A stretch of DNA of 43,707 nt from positions 1 through 43,707 of the forward strand of contig JAISBL010000126.1 in assembly GCA_031266215.1 (NCBI GenBank). Direction: 5' to 3'. The notes under the pieces were generated by a model. That model was not told the DNA's origin. It ran no database searches and was given only the letters and a program-made list of their open reading frames with translations. Position numbers and translations under genes: made by a program. The DNA is from Tannerellaceae bacterium (lineage in GTDB: Bacteria > Bacteroidota > Bacteroidia > Bacteroidales > Tannerellaceae). Positions within the stretch are counted from its first letter, which is position 1. Each line of letters begins with the position of its first letter. Below, in pieces: positions 15,446 to 24,654 of the stretch.

Positions 15446-16039
15446 TCAAGTCGCTGCATTTAGTATCCCTGCACGTACCCTGCTTAATGTTTCGGGCGAC
15501 ATTATCAGGTATGAAGCGATGTGTACAAGCGGTACGCGCTGTATAATGTCCGGGCGTTCCTTTAAGAGACGCATGTAACGTTCGTTGGCGGTCTCAAACT
15601 GGAACTCGTATATCTTTTTCTGTATATTGGTGAGCATCGTCTCTATGATGCAGCGGTATAGTGAATTGATCTCGCGGCAGTCGCGTACCAGTTCCATAAG
15701 CGGCAGGTATGGTATGCCGTACAGCTCGACAGGTTCCAGGGCTTCGATCCTCGTGTTAGTTGGTTTTTGATTGAAAAAGCTGTCAATACTGATGAGAATA
15801 CTATCTTCACTTGCGAAATGCTCTGTTATTTCTTTCCCGTTTTTATAACAAAATTGTCTTAGAAGTCCGTCTTTTACATAGTACATTAAATTATTTATTT
15901 CCCCTTCTCTTAACAGACATTCGTTTTTTCTAACTTCTTTGTGTATCAGAATAGAGGCCAGTTTATCTGCTGCGTCTTCGCTTATGGCATGTGACGCAAC
16001 TTCACCAACCTGTTGAGCAATAATCTTTTTATTTGTCAT
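15446..16039 (-). CDS. Crp/Fnr-family transcriptional regulator
   Basis: A 197-residue regulator. The N-terminal cyclic-nucleotide-binding-like domain shows KNECLLREGEINNLMYYVKDGLLRQF and ISIDSFFNQKPT. A long dimerisation helix follows, and a winged-helix part ends with VPLVHIASYLIMSPETLSRVR. No Fe-S cysteine set is present, so it is not an Fnr-type oxygen sensor by sequence. The ligand is unknown. Targets cannot be deduced from the neighbourhood: the car operon upstream is transcribed toward it but has its own terminator. Confidence 0.88.
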   Translation of the reverse strand: MTNKKIIAQQVGEVASHAISEDAADKLASILIHKEVRKNECLLREGEINNLMYYVKDGLLRQFCYKNGKEITEHFASEDSILISIDSFFNQKPTNTRIEALEPVELYGIPYLPLMELVRDCREINSLYRCIIETMLTNIQKKIYEFQFETANERYMRLLKERPDIIQRVPLVHIASYLIMSPETLSRVRAGILNAAT

Positions 16040-16086
16040 TTTGTTTAAAACTAATTATGTCAACAAATATAATAGATTTCACACAT

Positions 16087-16128
16087 AAAAAAGAAATACG
16101 CCCACATATTTTACTGTATGCGGGCATA
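16087..16128 (-). terminator. Terminator of the purF-like/car operon
   Basis: On the minus strand ATGCCCGCATA pairs with TATGTGGGCGT (11 pairs, two wobble) and is followed by ATTTCTTTTTTAT. It is 59 bp past the CPSase stop codon. Confidence 0.8.
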
Positions 16129-16186
16129 TTTTGTAATAAATGTATGTGTTTTTGCAAGAAAGTATAACTCCCCTGACTTTTGTGTT

Positions 16187-19100
16187 TTATTTATACTCTT
16201 TCCAGCTTTTTATTTGTATATCGTGTATGCTTAATGTACAAAAAGCGGTAATGAAAGCGTCCGCGAGGCGGGCATTGGTTATTAACGGGATGTTGAGGTC
16301 GATGGAGGCGCGGCGTATTTTGTATCCGTTGTCCAGCTCGCCGGCTGACAGGTCGCGCGGTATGTTCACGACCATGTCTATCTTTTTCTCGTGAAGGAGA
16401 CTGAGGGCCTGTGGTTCTCCCTTCTCGCTGGGCCAGTAGACGCGGGTGCTTTCTATTTCGTTATCGCTCAGGAAGCGGTGTGTGCCTCCTGTTGCAAACA
16501 GGTTGTATCCTTTCGACCGTAGCAGCAGGGCGGCGTCGAGCATGTCTGCCTTTTGTCTGGAGTCGCCGGTGGAGAGGAGAATGTTTTTTTCAGGGATACG
16601 GTAGCCTACCGAAAGCATGCTTTTCAGCACCGCTTCTGATGTGTCTGTGGCGATACAGCCTACTTCGCCGGTGGATGCCATGTCTACGCCCAGGACCGGG
16701 TCTGCTTTCTGAAGTCGTGAGAAGGAGAACTGCGAGGCTTTGATGCCGACGTAGTCCAGGTCAAATTCGTTCTTGGTCGGTTTCTGTACCGGCAGTCCCA
16801 GCATCACACGTGTGGCAAGGTCGATGAAGTTTATTTTCAGCACCTTGCTCACGAAAGGAAAGCTGCGTGAGGCTCTGAGGTTACATTCTATCACTTTTAT
16901 TTCATTCGCCTTTGCGAGGTATTGTATGTTAAAAGGCCCGGATATGTTTAGTTCCCTGGCTATCCGGCGGCTGACGTATTTGATACGGCGCATCGTTTCT
17001 ACGTATAGCTTCTGGGCAGGGAATTGTATGGTGGCGTCGCCGCTGTGTACGCCGGCAAATTCAATGTGTTCGCTGATTGCATACATGATGATTTCTCCTT
17101 CACGGGCTACGGCGTCAACTTCCACCTCTTTGGCGTTTTCTATGAACTGGCTGACCACTACCGGGTGTTTCTTGCTCACGTTGGCGGCAAGTTTGAGGAA
17201 CCGTTCCAGTTCTTCCTGATTGGAGCATACGTTCATTGCCGCGCCGCTCAGTACGTAGCTCGGACGGACGAGGACGGGGAACCCTGCCTCGCTCACAAAC
17301 CGGCTTATGTCTTTCATGCTGCTCAGCTCTTTCCAGCGGGGCTGGTCTACGCTGATGCGGTCAAGCATGGCCGAGAACTTGTGCCGGTCTTCGGCATTGT
17401 CGATACTACGTGCGTTTGTGCCGAGGATGTTCACGTGCTGGGCGTCAAGGCGTAAGGCAAGGTTATTGGGTATCTGACCGCCGGTGGATACTATTACGCC
17501 ATGCGGGTTTTCAAGCTCCAGGATGTCAATGACACGTTCAAAAGTCAGTTCGTCAAAGTATAGCCGGTCGCACATGTCATAGTCTGTTGATACTGTTTCG
17601 GGATTGTAGTTTATCATTACCGAACGCCAGCCTTCTTTGCGTATTGTGTTGAGCGCCTGCACCCCGCACCAGTCGAACTCTACCGAACTGCCGATGCGAT
17701 AGGCCCCGGAGCCCAGTACTACGATGGAGCGTTTGTCGCCAAGGTACTTTACGTCATTTTCCACTCCGCTGTACGTGAGGTACAGGTAGTTTGTACGGGC
17801 CGGGTATTCGGCCGCCAGCGTATCTATCTGCCTCACCACGGGGCGTATGCCTTTGTTTATCCTTTCGCGGCGTACTATGAGGCCGGCTTTTTCCATATCA
17901 GGTATGCTGTCTTTGAAAACGGCCCGGGCGATCTGGAAGTCTGAAAAACCCTGCTCCTTGGCCCGCCTGAGCAAAGCTGCGGGTACGCCGGCTATTGCAT
18001 CCGCTTTTTCCAGTTCTTTAGCCGTGAGGATTATATTATGCAACTTTTGCAGAAACCACTTGTCTATCTTTGTCAGGTCATGTATCTGGTCTATGGTATA
18101 ACCGGCGCGGAAGGCTTTGCTGATGACGAATATACGGCGGTCTGTCGGTTCGTTCAGGGCCTTATCGGTGTCCTGAAGCACCAGTTCGTTATTCTCTACA
18201 AAGCCATGCATTCCCTGCCCTATCATGCGGAGGCCTTTCTGTATGGACTCTTCAAAGGTGCGGCCGATAGCCATTACTTCTCCCACGGACTTCATGCTTG
18301 AGCCGAGTTCGCGTGCTACGCCGTGGAATTTACCCAGGTCCCAGCGCGGTATCTTGCAGACAACATAATCAAGCGCCGGTTCAAAGAAGGCACTGGTAGT
18401 CCTGGTGACAGAATTTTTGAGGTCGAAAAGCCCGTACCCCAGTCCCAGTTTGGCAGCCACAAAAGCCAGCGGGTAACCGGTAGCCTTTGATGCCAGCGCC
18501 GACGAACGGCTCAGGCGGGCGTTAACCTCTATCACGCGGTAGTCTTCGCTTTCGGGGTCTAGTGCATACTGTACGTTACATTCGCCCACGATACCGATAT
18601 GACGGATGATACGTATGGCAAGTTCGCGCAGTTTATGATACTCAGAATTGGTGAGCGTCTGCGAGGGGGCGATCACGATACTTTCGCCCGTATGGATGCC
18701 CAGCGGGTCGAAGTTTTCCATATTACAGACGGTGATGCAGTTGTCAAAACGGTCCCGCACAACCTCATACTCCACTTCTTTCCAGCCTTTGAGGCTCTTT
18801 TCAACCAATATCTGCGGCGAGAAGGAAAAGGCTTTTTCAGCCAGCAGGGTCAATTCTTCCTCATTGTCGCAGAACCCCGACCCCAGTCCGCCCAGGGCGT
18901 ATGCTGCACGCAGGATGACCGGATAACCCAGTTGGGCGGCTGCCCGACGGGCATCGTTTATATTATCCGCCGCTTCGCTTTTTATTGTTTTAACGCCTAT
19001 TTCATCCAGCCTGCGTACAAAGAGTTCGCGGTCTTCAGTGTCTATAATCGCCTGTACGGGGGTTCCCAGTACCCGGACATTGTACTTGTCGAGCACGCCG

Positions 19101-20563
19101 TCACGGTAAAGGGCCACGCCGCAGTTCAGAGCCGTTTGCCCGCCAAAGGCAAGCAGGATGCCGTCGGGGCGTTCTTTTTCTATCACTTTTTCTACAAAGA
19201 AAGGCGTAACGGGGAGGAAGTATACCGTTTCGGCTACACCGTCGGAGGTCTGCACCGTGGCGATATTGGGATTAATCAGGACCGTTTCCATGCCTTCTTC
19301 TTTTATCGCTTTCAGGGCCTGCGAGCCTGAATAATCAAACTCTCCGGCTTCTCCTATCTTCAGCGCCCCGCTACCCAGTACAAGCACTTTCTTCAGCTCC
19401 GGGCAGGCAGATGGTTCGTTACCGGCGCCGGACGCCGGGCCGCGGTCAAACGCTAAATGACCTGTCTGAAGAGCGCCGGCAAACAGGTCGAAGATAAATT
19501 CCGTATCGGTTGGGCCGCTACAGGCTTCGGGATGGAACTGGGTGGTAAAGAAAGGCTTCGTCTTGTGGCGTATCCCTTCATTGGTGCCATCGTTCATATT
19601 GACGAAGAGAGGTTCCCAATCGTCGCCCAGCGTGTCGCTGTTTACTGCGTACCCGTGGTTTTGAGATGTGATGAAGCACCTGTTGGTGCCAACCATGCGC
19701 ACAGGCTGGTTGTGGCTGCGGTGTCCGTATTTAAGCTTGTAGATAGTGGCTCCGCCTGCTTTCGCCAGCAGTTGGTTCCCCATGCAGATGCCGCATATGG
19801 GTTTGTCGCCCGACAGGGCTTTGCGTATATTACGGACGGCGGCGTCGCAGGTGTCGGGATCGCCGGGGCCGTTGCTGATAAAAATACCGTCGTAGTCCAT
19901 CCCGTTGAAATCATAATCCCAGGGAACACGTATGACGGTAAGGTTGCGTTTCAGCAGGCATCGGATGATATTGTGTTTCACGCCGCAGTCAACGAGTACG
20001 ACTTTCTTTTTCCCTTCGCCTTCCGCCCCGTAGGTAATTACTTCTTTGGTAGAAACAATGTCTACGTAGTTGATGTCTTCATAGTTGACGGTTTCCGGTT
20101 CATCAGGGGACTGATGGGCCGCTATGGTAATCGTTCCGCGCATAACCCCGCGTTCCCTGAGCAGCTTGGTAAGGGTGCGGGTATCAATTCCGCAGATGCC
20201 GGGCACCTGTTCGCGTTTCAGCCACTCTCCGAGGCTTTCTACGGCGTTCCAGTGGCTGTATTCGCTACTGTAGTCGCTTACTATTATAGCGTCGGCATAG
20301 ATGCGGTCGCTTTCCATGAAAACAGAAACGCCCCCGGCATCAAAGGTTTGAGGGGGGACGCCGTAATTGCCGATCAAAGGGTAGGTGAGCGCCATCAACT
20401 GCCCGGCATAAGAGGGGTCGGTCAGGCTCTCAGGATAGCCTGTCATGGCCGTATTAAACACTACTTCACCGGTAACCGGTTTCTCGTATCCGAAGGAGTA
20501 ACCTTCAAAGATGGTTCCGTCATCCAGTGTCAATGTTGCTTTTTTGTTCATTTGCTGCTGCAT
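16187..20563 (-). CDS. carAB: Carbamoyl-phosphate synthase, fused small and large subunits
   Basis: A 1458-residue single-chain glutamine-dependent carbamoyl-phosphate synthase making carbamoyl phosphate for pyrimidines and arginine. Residues 1-362 are the CarA part: catalytic Cys260 in CGICMGNQ, His344 and Glu346 in FHPEA. A linker of about 25 residues leads to the CarB part at about 390 (KKVLVLGSGALKIGEAGEFDYSGSQ). Two ATP-grasp halves follow, the second starting near KRSIVVLGSGAYRIGSSVEFDW, with a C-terminal MGS-like allosteric domain. Bacteria normally have two genes. Wording such as IPRWDLGKFHG and SMKSVGEVMAIGRTFEES recalls eukaryotic CAD/CPS1. Met5 (20551) is an alternative start. Confidence 0.93.
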   Translation of the reverse strand: MQQQMNKKATLTLDDGTIFEGYSFGYEKPVTGEVVFNTAMTGYPESLTDPSYAGQLMALTYPLIGNYGVPPQTFDAGGVSVFMESDRIYADAIIVSDYSSEYSHWNAVESLGEWLKREQVPGICGIDTRTLTKLLRERGVMRGTITIAAHQSPDEPETVNYEDINYVDIVSTKEVITYGAEGEGKKKVVLVDCGVKHNIIRCLLKRNLTVIRVPWDYDFNGMDYDGIFISNGPGDPDTCDAAVRNIRKALSGDKPICGICMGNQLLAKAGGATIYKLKYGHRSHNQPVRMVGTNRCFITSQNHGYAVNSDTLGDDWEPLFVNMNDGTNEGIRHKTKPFFTTQFHPEACSGPTDTEFIFDLFAGALQTGHLAFDRGPASGAGNEPSACPELKKVLVLGSGALKIGEAGEFDYSGSQALKAIKEEGMETVLINPNIATVQTSDGVAETVYFLPVTPFFVEKVIEKERPDGILLAFGGQTALNCGVALYRDGVLDKYNVRVLGTPVQAIIDTEDRELFVRRLDEIGVKTIKSEAADNINDARRAAAQLGYPVILRAAYALGGLGSGFCDNEEELTLLAEKAFSFSPQILVEKSLKGWKEVEYEVVRDRFDNCITVCNMENFDPLGIHTGESIVIAPSQTLTNSEYHKLRELAIRIIRHIGIVGECNVQYALDPESEDYRVIEVNARLSRSSALASKATGYPLAFVAAKLGLGYGLFDLKNSVTRTTSAFFEPALDYVVCKIPRWDLGKFHGVARELGSSMKSVGEVMAIGRTFEESIQKGLRMIGQGMHGFVENNELVLQDTDKALNEPTDRRIFVISKAFRAGYTIDQIHDLTKIDKWFLQKLHNIILTAKELEKADAIAGVPAALLRRAKEQGFSDFQIARAVFKDSIPDMEKAGLIVRRERINKGIRPVVRQIDTLAAEYPARTNYLYLTYSGVENDVKYLGDKRSIVVLGSGAYRIGSSVEFDWCGVQALNTIRKEGWRSVMINYNPETVSTDYDMCDRLYFDELTFERVIDILELENPHGVIVSTGGQIPNNLALRLDAQHVNILGTNARSIDNAEDRHKFSAMLDRISVDQPRWKELSSMKDISRFVSEAGFPVLVRPSYVLSGAAMNVCSNQEELERFLKLAANVSKKHPVVVSQFIENAKEVEVDAVAREGEIIMYAISEHIEFAGVHSGDATIQFPAQKLYVETMRRIKYVSRRIARELNISGPFNIQYLAKANEIKVIECNLRASRSFPFVSKVLKINFIDLATRVMLGLPVQKPTKNEFDLDYVGIKASQFSFSRLQKADPVLGVDMASTGEVGCIATDTSEAVLKSMLSVGYRIPEKNILLSTGDSRQKADMLDAALLLRSKGYNLFATGGTHRFLSDNEIESTRVYWPSEKGEPQALSLLHEKKIDMVVNIPRDLSAGELDNGYKIRRASIDLNIPLITNARLADAFITAFCTLSIHDIQIKSWKEYK

Positions 20564-20569
20564 AATGTG

Positions 20570-22498
20570 TTATTTGTCGGTTGTCATTATCAGTTGCCCG
20601 GTCTTGTTGAGGTATTCTTCTTCCATAAAGCTGATAAACGCATTATTCACCATCCTGACGCCGCCGGGCGTGGGGTAATCACCCGAAAAATACCAGTCGC
20701 CCGAATGATTGGGGCAGGCGGCGTGCAAGCCTTCCAGCGTTTGATAGACAATCCTGACCTCTGCCCTGATTGTTCCCGCCGGGGTAAGGAGCGAGACTAT
20801 CTTGTCTGATATTTCATCGTCGGTGAAAGGTGCGTATATCTCTTTTACGTAGTTGTTCATGATGGCGCTGCTGCCGCCGGGTTGCGACTGTTGCTTTTTA
20901 GCCTTTTTATATGCTTTCCTGATGATTTCCGTCATCCCTCTTTCTTCCAGCAGAGCCACAGCGGCTTTAAAGGCGATGAACTCATTCATGCGCGACATGT
21001 CTATGCCGTAATAATCGGGATACCTGACCTGCGGTGATGAAGACACAATAATGATTTTCCTTGGCCCCAGGCGGTCCAGTATACTGATGATGCTTTGTTT
21101 AAGCGTTGTTCCGCGCACTATGCTGTCATCTATCACCACCAGGCTGTCTACGCCCGGCGTGATGCTTCCGTAGGTGATGTCATAAACGTGCGCCGCCAGG
21201 TCGTTACGGCTGTTTCCTTCTGCGATGAAGGTTCGCAGCTTGATGTCTTTTATGGCCACTTTTTCTGTCCGTATACGCATTGAGATGATACTTTGCAGCT
21301 CCTCTTCATCTTTCCGCGTGTCATGGTCGGCTATCCAGTCTTTCTTTTTCATGTTCAGGTAATTGTTCAACCCCTCCTGAAGTCCGAAGTAAGCCACTTC
21401 CGCCGTATTGGGAATAAATGAAAAGACGGTATGATTCAGATCGTAGTCTACCGCCCTGAGTATGGGATGAACCAGGTTTTCGCCCAGCCGTTTTCTTTCC
21501 TTGTATATATCGATATCGCTGCCCCGTGAGAAATATATGCGTTCAAAGGAGCAGGCTTTCAGCTCCCCCGGTTCTATGATCTGCGCCGTACGGCTTTGCC
21601 CGTTCTTACTCACCAGCAGGGCTTCGCCCTGCTTCAGTTCTTTCACGTGGCAGGCCATTACGTTCATGGCCGTTTGTATTACCGGTCGTTCGGAAGCCAC
21701 CACTGCAACCTCGTCGTCTATGTAGTAGAAGGCCGGACGTATTCCCCAGGGGTCGCGAACGACAAAAGACTCGCCGCTTCCGGTGATGCCGCATATAACA
21801 AAGCCGCCGTCCCACGAGGGGGCGCATTTCTTCAGCACATTCGATAAGTCTACCCTGTTTTCAATCTCCTTTGTGATGTCCATTCCCTTCAATCCCTCGA
21901 TCTCGCACTGCCGGTAGAGGCGTTCCACCTCCCTGTCAAGCCGGTGCCCCATCTGTTCGAGCATGATATAGGCATCGCCATACAGCCTCGGATGCTGCCC
22001 GATGGAGGTGATCTCGTCGAACACCTCGTCGACATTTGTCAGATTGAAGTTACCGCATATGGCAAGGTTCCTCGCCCGCCAGTTACTGCGCCTGAGGAAC
22101 GGGTGTATAAAAGAAATACCGGATTTACCGGTAGTACTGTATCGCAAATGTCCCATATATAGTTCACCGGCGAAGGGTAGTTTTTTCTTTGCAAAAAGGG
22201 GGTTTTGTATTTGTTCCTTTGCAGCGCTTTTGTAATGGTTGTGTACGGCGGCAAATATACCCGTTATTGCGTCGGAGCCGGTGGCGCGCTCCCTGAACAT
22301 ATACTCTTCACCGGCGTTTGCCTCTAATTTAACGCATGCCAGACCGGCGCCCTCCTGCCCGCGGTTATGCTGTTTTTCCATCAGCAAATAGAGTTTGTTC
22401 AGCCCGTACATCCAGCTACCGTATTTTTGATGATAATACTCTAATGGTTTCAGTAACCGGATCATGGCGACTCCGCACTCATGCTTTAGCTCTTCCAT
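20570..22498 (-). CDS. Amidophosphoribosyltransferase-type enzyme (PurF homologue)
   Basis: A 642-residue class II glutamine amidotransferase plus PRPP-binding enzyme. MEELKHECGVAMI suggests a 7-residue propeptide removed to expose catalytic Cys8, as in Bacillus PurF. KQHNRGQEGAG and the GATase loop regions follow. The phosphoribosyltransferase signature is VVIDDSIVRGTT. It is longer than typical PurF (about 470-510 residues), with insertions in the GATase half and a C-terminal tail. It is immediately upstream of the fused CPSase, with 6 bases between them. It may be the purine-pathway enzyme or a specialised second copy. Confidence 0.85.
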   Translation of the reverse strand: MEELKHECGVAMIRLLKPLEYYHQKYGSWMYGLNKLYLLMEKQHNRGQEGAGLACVKLEANAGEEYMFRERATGSDAITGIFAAVHNHYKSAAKEQIQNPLFAKKKLPFAGELYMGHLRYSTTGKSGISFIHPFLRRSNWRARNLAICGNFNLTNVDEVFDEITSIGQHPRLYGDAYIMLEQMGHRLDREVERLYRQCEIEGLKGMDITKEIENRVDLSNVLKKCAPSWDGGFVICGITGSGESFVVRDPWGIRPAFYYIDDEVAVVASERPVIQTAMNVMACHVKELKQGEALLVSKNGQSRTAQIIEPGELKACSFERIYFSRGSDIDIYKERKRLGENLVHPILRAVDYDLNHTVFSFIPNTAEVAYFGLQEGLNNYLNMKKKDWIADHDTRKDEEELQSIISMRIRTEKVAIKDIKLRTFIAEGNSRNDLAAHVYDITYGSITPGVDSLVVIDDSIVRGTTLKQSIISILDRLGPRKIIIVSSSPQVRYPDYYGIDMSRMNEFIAFKAAVALLEERGMTEIIRKAYKKAKKQQSQPGGSSAIMNNYVKEIYAPFTDDEISDKIVSLLTPAGTIRAEVRIVYQTLEGLHAACPNHSGDWYFSGDYPTPGGVRMVNNAFISFMEEEYLNKTGQLIMTTDK

Positions 22499-22521
22499 CT
22501 GATGCTTAAATTTTTATCGCA

Positions 22522-22552
22522 CAAAGATACTATTATAAACCGTCTGCGAAAT
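22522..22552 (-). promoter_or_regulatory. Putative promoter of the purF-like/car operon
   Basis: On the minus strand TATCTTTG (22522-22529) matches the -7 box TAnnTTTG and is preceded at about 19 bases by TTTC-like sequence, a weak -33. It sits 24 bp upstream of the start codon. Confidence 0.5.
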
Positions 22553-22681
22553 AGGTTTGTAATAAAAGATTTCGCCCATCCTCATCCCTCTTAACCGTGT
22601 TAACCCGGGTTCAATGTAAGAAAGCCCGGTGTGGCCTGGCCTTCTCCACTTAAAGACACACAAAAACGAAGGAAAAGCGCT

Positions 22682-22821
22682 CATATTTCGCCAAAATGTG
22701 AGCACTTTTCACCAATATGTGTTCACATTTCGCTGTGATGTGGCCACATTTCATTGATATGTGTTCACATTCCGCCGTGATGTGTTCACATTTCATTGAG
22801 ATGTGGTCACCTTTCGCCGTG
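22682..22821. repeat. 21-bp array of GTGnnCAC palindromes
   Basis: Six 21-base units begin at 22696, 22717, 22738, 22759, 22780 and 22801, each starting ATGTGnnCAC. Alternate units share their second half (CGCTGTG or CGCCGTG type versus CATTGAT or CATTGAG type), so the higher-order period is 42 bp. It lies between the start of the purF-like gene and the 3' end of the IbrB-like gene. Confidence 0.85.
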
Positions 22822-22862
22822 AAATGCGCAAATACCGTGCAAAAACCGGAGTTTAAGGTGTG

Positions 22863-23375
22863 TTACTTCTGAGGGATACTGAAATCTTTGTCGGCGAATA
22901 ATGCCGCCAGACCCGAGATCTGCTTGAAGCGGAGTAGTTCATCCTTGTCCATTCCGATATTCTTCATAATCCAGGTATCAGTCATACCCGCTTTTTTGAG
23001 GTCAGCTACAATATTGGTCATCAGTTCAAGACTGTGAGTCCCGCGGGCCCGGTTATGCCTGATTGTGGAAGCCATACGGTTCGATGAGTCTTTCTCTATT
23101 ACGGTGATGGGTAGAAGACCTTTTTCCCTTTCATAAATACGTTTTGAAGATTTCATGACCAGATACCGGTGGTATCCGTCCACCAGCTCGTACTTATCTT
23201 CTTCCTGAATATAATAACATACGCACGGCATCGTATAGCCATCTTCCCATATCGATAATTCGAGAAGCTCCATTTCAGGAGGCGCTACAATGTTGGGATT
23301 ATATGCATTCGCCCGTATTTTCTCTATAGCCACAGCTTTTACGGTATAAACCGGACTTATATATTTCTTATCCAT
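22863..23375 (-). CDS. IbrB-like ParB-domain protein
   Basis: A 170-residue protein with a ParB/Srx-type domain: an N-terminal strand-helix AIEKIRANAYNPN, the motif DGYHRY (66-71) in the place of the ParB GxHR signature, and IRHNRARGTH (105-114). A short helical part that may bind DNA follows (TDTWIMKNIGMDKDELLRFKQ). The E. coli pair IbrA/IbrB has this composition and activates immunoglobulin-binding protein genes; the biochemical role is unknown. Its ATG overlaps the end of the IbrA-like gene by 8 bases, implying translational coupling. Confidence 0.82.
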   Translation of the reverse strand: MDKKYISPVYTVKAVAIEKIRANAYNPNIVAPPEMELLELSIWEDGYTMPCVCYYIQEEDKYELVDGYHRYLVMKSSKRIYEREKGLLPITVIEKDSSNRMASTIRHNRARGTHSLELMTNIVADLKKAGMTDTWIMKNIGMDKDELLRFKQISGLAALFADKDFSIPQK

Positions 23376-24654
23376 GTGCTATACCTTTATAAAAGTCTAT
23401 AATCGTTTTACGGGTTTCAATTTCCTTTTTAGTCGTTGTAAATCCCATGTATTTACAGAAATGGTCGTTTCGAAGAATGCAGATGCACATCCGTTTAAAA
23501 GTAGGAAGGTCTTTAAACCTGGGAACATCAATATCATCCTGATACTCCATCCGTACCGGGCGCTTATCTGTCTTATAGTTCGTATGCTCCAATACATCTA
23601 TCTCTATTCCGGTGGCCTGCAGTTTCCCTATCATTTCTTCCGACAGGCAACCGCCCCGTGTGCGCCAGAAATTAATACTTACAGATAGCTTTTGCAGGTA
23701 ATTCTGCCGTGTATCTTCCGGCAAAGTGGAAAGAAGGAAGTGCATGTAACTTTCCCACGTATATCCCGGAGGAAGAACAGCTTTCCCCGGCGCGATAGCG
23801 CTTGTGTGTGCATACAGAGCTGTAAAATTGACGCCATTAACACGGCATATCATTTTACCCCAGGTGTCGGGATCGATAGCCCGGTAAAGCCGCAAAGAGT
23901 CCTGGGCGGCCAAAAGAAAAGGGCTGGCGACACGCTGTCTTTCCAACGGTACGCCAGCCTGATAGTAGAGGTCGTACAACCGGTTATAGTCCCACGAAAA
24001 ACGTCCGTTAGCCGTCCATATGTCCGTTGTCAGCCAGTCATGTATTATGTAGGCATTATAAATATCCCCCGCAATGTGCCTTGTCCATTTCAGGTTACGG
24101 TACATATTAAGCCTTCTTTTACTGTATATCGTTCTCCAGCGATGCGGACTTTCCTGTGTGCGTATTCCGACAAGACAGCATGTTTTTTTCGCCTTTTTCA
24201 GCAGGTGATACCATTGGGAGAAAAGAATATAAAAATCGGAATCCCATATTTCCGGGGTGTAAAACGGGAAGTCTGTTTTCCGGTAACAGACATCGGGCAT
24301 ATCTCTGGTCCAATACTCTTTGCAATCTTCATCCCAAGGACGCCAGTATAATTGATGCATGGATGTGCAGGTGGTTACCTTAAATGGAACGCATACGCGG
24401 TACACTTCAATAATATCGGAATTTGACTTTAGCACCCTGCTTATATAGTTAATCGTTTCGCTGTACTGTACTTCATAGTCCATATGGAAAACCCCGATCT
24501 TCCGGTTCAGGTTGTTTTCCCTGATATACTTTATGCAAAGGTTCAGCATGACACCGCTGTCCTTGCCGCCGGAGAATGAAACATAAATATTGTCAAATTC
24601 ATTAAACAACAGATTTATCCGTTGCATGGCCAGCTCATAAACATTTTTTTTCAT
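23368..24654 (-). CDS. IbrA-like PAPS-reductase-fold protein
   Basis: A 428-residue protein of the PAPS reductase/ATP-pyrophosphatase group with the P-loop SGGKDSG (28-34), then FHMDYEVQYSETINYI and VCYRKTD. It has an additional C-terminal region of about 200 residues, matching the DUF3440 layout of IbrA. It lacks the CysH C-terminal ECGIH motif, so it is not an assimilatory sulfate reductase. Members of this fold activate a carbonyl or sulfate with ATP, as in tRNA thiolation or DndC. It overlaps the GNAT-like gene by 20 bases and the IbrB-like gene by 8. Confidence 0.85.
   Translation of the reverse strand: MKKNVYELAMQRINLLFNEFDNIYVSFSGGKDSGVMLNLCIKYIRENNLNRKIGVFHMDYEVQYSETINYISRVLKSNSDIIEVYRVCVPFKVTTCTSMHQLYWRPWDEDCKEYWTRDMPDVCYRKTDFPFYTPEIWDSDFYILFSQWYHLLKKAKKTCCLVGIRTQESPHRWRTIYSKRRLNMYRNLKWTRHIAGDIYNAYIIHDWLTTDIWTANGRFSWDYNRLYDLYYQAGVPLERQRVASPFLLAAQDSLRLYRAIDPDTWGKMICRVNGVNFTALYAHTSAIAPGKAVLPPGYTWESYMHFLLSTLPEDTRQNYLQKLSVSINFWRTRGGCLSEEMIGKLQATGIEIDVLEHTNYKTDKRPVRMEYQDDIDVPRFKDLPTFKRMCICILRNDHFCKYMGFTTTKKEIETRKTIIDFYKGIAHG

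Noticed and set aside
19457-20809. 450-codon plus-strand ORF opposite carAB
   Set aside because: It lies antisense to strongly conserved CPSase coding sequence and has no domain signature.
23368-24654. Assimilatory PAPS reductase (CysH)
   Set aside because: The P-loop is present but the C-terminal ECGIH catalytic motif is missing and no sulfate-assimilation genes are nearby.
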